DNA of 22,364 bases from PALSA-1006 sp964571195 (GTDB lineage Bacteria > Pseudomonadota > Gammaproteobacteria > Burkholderiales > Gallionellaceae): NCBI GenBank assembly GCA_964571195.1, contig CAZNAD010000025.1, forward strand, positions 1 to 22,364, given 5' to 3'. Both the position numbers and the translations under genes were made by a program. How positions within the stretch are numbered: position 1 is the first letter of the stretch; each line of letters starts with the position of its first letter. A model generated the notes under the pieces. It saw only the letters and a program-made list of their open reading frames with translations. It was not told the DNA's origin and made no database searches. Below are positions 20,614-22,364 of the stretch, piece after piece.

Positions 20614-20638
20614 CGCTTCACATTATGAAGCGATTATG
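20592..20638. promoter_or_regulatory. Three alternating copies of TGAAGCGATTA before fic
   Basis: TGAAGCGATTA occurs at 20592-20602 (plus), as its reverse complement at 20610-20620 (minus), and again at 20626-20636 (plus). The middle copy can pair with the left copy (11 bp, seven-base loop) or, extended to CATAATCGCTTCA (20608-20620), with the right copy (13 bp, loop CATTA), but not with both. The block spans the promoter spacer, the -10 and the leader. It could be a cooperative operator for a dimeric winged-helix regulator, possibly the Fic protein itself through its C-terminal domain, or an RNA switch. Which is true cannot be told from sequence. Confidence 0.6.
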
Positions 20639-20646
20639 GCCTGTAA

Positions 20647-21762
20647 ATGACTCAAACTTGGATATGGCAGCACCCCGGCTGGCCCGGCCTGACTTGGGAC
20701 GAAGCGCGCCTTGCGCCGTCGTTGTCCGCCGCGCGGCTGGCGCAGGGCAAGGTGCTGGGTGCTGCGCGCCTGCTCGATAGCGAGCTAACGCGGGAGGCAA
20801 TGGCGGCGATCCTCGCCGAGGACGGCCTCACCACCAGCGCGATCGAGGGTGATACGCTAGACCCCGCCTCCGTGCGTTCTTCCGTGGCGCGCCGCCTGGG
20901 CTTGCAGACCGCGGGCTTACCCAAGCCACCGCGCGCCGTGGACGGTTTGATCGAAGTGCTGCTCGATGCGACGCGCAACCATGCGCAGCCCCTGACGGCG
21001 GAGCGGCTATCCGGTTGGCAAGCCGCGCTGTTCCCCACCGGCTATTCCGGCCTGCACGTTATCCGCACCGGCATGTTGCGCGGAGACGAACCCATGCAAG
21101 TCATCTCGGGCGGCATAGGCCGCGAGCGCCTGCATTTTCTCGCGCCGCCGCGCGCGGGGCTGGAGGCGCAACTCGAACATTTCCTGCTCTGGTTCAACAG
21201 CGCATCCGGCAACGTGGATGGCCTCATCCGCGCCGGGCTGGCGCATCTGTGGTTCGTCACCCTGCATCCCTATGAAGACGGCAACGGGCGGCTGGCGCGC
21301 GCCCTCACCGACATGGCGCTATCGCAGGACGAAGGCATGACCATGCGCCTGTTCAGCCTGTCGGCACAGATACTGCGCGAGCGTGATGCCTACTACCGCA
21401 TGTTGGAACAAACGCAGCGCGGCGGACTCGACGTGACGGAATGGCTTGCGTGGTTTCTCGCGCAAGTTGCAGCGGCGGCCACGGCGGCGGAACAGACCGT
21501 CACCCACACGATGGGCAAAGCGCGTTTCTGGCTACGCCACCAGACCACCCACCTTAACGAACGCCAGCGCAAAGCGCTCAACCGTCTGCTTGATGCAGGG
21601 CCGGACGGCTTCGAGGGCGGCATCAACACGCGCAAGTACGTGAGCCTCACCAAGGCCAGCCGCGCGACCGCCTACCGCGAATTGGCCGACATGGTGGATA
21701 AGGGCTGCCTGCAAGCCGACAGCAAAGGCGGGCGTAGCAGCGGGTATGAGATCGTGTGGTAA
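20647..21762 (+). CDS. Fic-family protein (DUF4172-Fic-winged helix), probable AMPylase
   Basis: A 371-residue Fic protein, cytoplasmic, which transfers AMP (or another nucleotide part) to hydroxyls of target proteins. The order is: DUF4172 N-terminal domain (WIWQHPGWPGLTWD onward, about 1-85), including the inhibitory helix motif T63xxxE67-G68 (TSAIEGD), which autoinhibits class II enzymes; the Fic core with the catalytic motif HPYEDGNGR (207-215), H207 being the general base; and a C-terminal winged-helix-like region (about 300-371, KYVSLTKASRATAYRELADMV). Y replaces the common F in the core motif, a usual variant. No ribosome binding site is obvious; a four-codon frame, ATG at 20636 to TGA overlapping the fic start, lies directly upstream. 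The gene stands alone; no antitoxin gene is adjacent, as expected for a self-inhibited type. Confidence 0.92.
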   Translation: MTQTWIWQHPGWPGLTWDEARLAPSLSAARLAQGKVLGAARLLDSELTREAMAAILAEDGLTTSAIEGDTLDPASVRSSVARRLGLQTAGLPKPPRAVDGLIEVLLDATRNHAQPLTAERLSGWQAALFPTGYSGLHVIRTGMLRGDEPMQVISGGIGRERLHFLAPPRAGLEAQLEHFLLWFNSASGNVDGLIRAGLAHLWFVTLHPYEDGNGRLARALTDMALSQDEGMTMRLFSLSAQILRERDAYYRMLEQTQRGGLDVTEWLAWFLAQVAAAATAAEQTVTHTMGKARFWLRHQTTHLNERQRKALNRLLDAGPDGFEGGINTRKYVSLTKASRATAYRELADMVDKGCLQADSKGGRSSGYEIVW

Positions 21763-21842
21763 ACACGAATTATCATTTGCGGGGGGCAGGCATTGCGCGT
21801 GAAGCTGGAGCACGCAACCCTACTGAATGTCGGGCTCTCGCC

Positions 21843-22193
21843 TTACGATTTTTTCAGTTTCAGCGCCTCGCCCTCAAACCCGATTCCTTCCCATCCCGTC
21901 TTCATAAAATTCCTGATGTTCTGATGATCGATGCCGTGCGGGTGCGCGAGCACATCTGCACGGTAATAGTCACCGAAGCAATGCAGGGTTTGTTGTTGTG
22001 ACAAGTTGTGCAATCGGGCGAAAGCAAAGAGTTTGCACGAGCCGTTGTTCTGTCCCGCCTCGTTGTTCATATCACCGTTCTTGAAGGCGGCTGGGGTGAA
22101 AATATACAGTGCTTCGATGAGCGCGATGGTGTCGTTGAAGGTGATGCTGTCGGGCGCATCGTTCAGGCGTTGCAGAAAATCATTCAGCGTCAT
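21843..22193 (-). CDS. HopJ type III effector family protein
   Basis: A 116-residue protein matching the HopJ family. The name comes from a Pseudomonas syringae effector, but the family is common in non-pathogens that lack type III secretion, so an effector role should not be assumed. Characteristic features are the FNDTIALIEALYIFTPAAFKNGD block, then NEAGQNNGSCKLFAFARLHNL, and LHCFGDYYRADVLAHPHGIDHQNIRNFMKTGW near the end. No signal peptide or membrane segment is seen. GGAAC lies just before the ATG. It is convergent to fic and downstream of a BI-1/YccA family gene, whose terminator lies between them. Confidence 0.9.
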   Translation of the reverse strand: MTLNDFLQRLNDAPDSITFNDTIALIEALYIFTPAAFKNGDMNNEAGQNNGSCKLFAFARLHNLSQQQTLHCFGDYYRADVLAHPHGIDHQNIRNFMKTGWEGIGFEGEALKLKKS

Positions 22194-22225
22194 TTTTGTT
22201 CCAATGTGTTTGTTGTTGCCACAAG

Positions 22226-22249
22226 AAAAAGGCGGCTTGCGCCGCCTTT
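22226..22249 (-). terminator. Rho-independent terminator of the BI-1/YccA family gene
   Basis: AAAGGCGGC (22228-22236) pairs perfectly with GCCGCCTTT (22241-22249) around a four-base loop. On the minus strand the stem runs into five T (22230-22226). It lies about 22 bases after the stop of the minus-strand gene at the window edge and before the HopJ family gene. Confidence 0.85.
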
Positions 22250-22270
22250 GTGTGCTGCTTGTGCGAGGCC

Positions 22271-22364
22271 TTAGTCCTTCTCGCCCGCAAATGCCATGAG
22301 CAGACTCAACAGGTTGACGAAGATGTTGTAGATGTCCAGATACAGCGTCATGGTTGCCATCACA
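22271..22364 (-). CDS. Bax inhibitor-1/YccA family membrane protein (3' part only)
   Basis: Only the last 30 codons fall inside the window; the gene continues beyond position 22364. The visible C-terminus, LYLDIYNIFVNLLSLLMAF followed by AGEKD, is the conserved last membrane helix and tail of the Bax inhibitor-1/YccA/YbhL family of polytopic inner-membrane proteins, which includes the FtsH modulator YccA and calcium-leak proteins such as YetJ. Which subgroup it is cannot be decided from this fragment. The stop codon TAA is followed by a strong terminator. Confidence 0.88.
   Translation of the reverse strand, partial: VMATMTLYLDIYNIFVNLLSLLMAFAGEKD

Noticed and set aside
20592..20636. Possible small CRISPR array before fic
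   Set aside because: The three repeats are only 11 bp, alternate in orientation and have short palindromic spacers, with no cas genes nearby. An operator or hairpin set fits better.
21843..22193. Type III secretion effector role of the HopJ family gene
   Set aside because: The family name is historical; no secretion genes, chaperone gene or N-terminal secretion pattern were seen here.

Overview
The window is a stretch of bacterial chromosome. Gene content and protein style (rhodanese-grxC-secB-gpsA block, gpmI-envC-ctpA block, a BLUF/GGDEF/EAL protein, a HopJ family protein, TrmL, FeSOD) point to a betaproteobacterium. Nitrosomonadales, and Gallionellaceae-like organisms in particular, are my best guess; this is inference from protein resemblance, not a computed placement. 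Most of the window is ordinary core genome. The unusual parts are one large signalling protein, one interrupted core gene, and several structured non-coding stretches.

Layout. 1-317 has no convincing gene but holds four successive potential RNA hairpins, a 12-bp direct repeat and a probable terminator. 318-5594 is a tight minus-strand operon, in transcription order gpmI, an EnvC-like amidase activator, a CtpA-type S41 protease, a small unknown protein and moeB/thiF. The cell-wall hydrolysis regulator and the protease form its middle. 5595-5749 is a divergent promoter region with a dyad, followed by a plus-strand ArsR-type regulator (5750-6055). Convergent to that is a 1117-residue minus-strand protein (6063-9416) that joins an AmiC-like ligand-binding domain, PAS, GGDEF, EAL and a C-terminal BLUF blue-light domain. 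Its upstream region has two inverted repeats and a 13-bp tandem repeat.

9688-14320 is a long plus-strand run: a DUF2892 membrane protein, a PglL/Wzy-type ligase, a membrane rhodanese, grxC, secB, an SH3-domain protein and gpsA, mostly overlapping or a few bases apart. trmL (14344-14808) is convergent to it. Then come a putative outer-membrane beta-barrel protein, an iron superoxide dismutase with its own promoter and terminator, and a minus-strand membrane protein.

17343-20551 is a second plus-strand run: a PolB-like 3'-5' exonuclease, a VanZ-like protein, a Gly/Cys-tailed GRDP-like protein and rlmD. The rlmD gene carries an in-frame insertion of about 96 bp made of REP-like palindromes. A Fic-family AMPylase (20647-21762) follows, preceded by three alternating copies of an 11-bp element that overlap a good promoter. 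The window ends with a minus-strand HopJ family gene and the 3' end of a Bax-inhibitor-1/YccA family gene.

The observations most worth following are the light- and ligand-sensing c-di-GMP fusion protein, the palindromic repeat translated inside rlmD, and the mutually exclusive hairpins/operators in front of fic.
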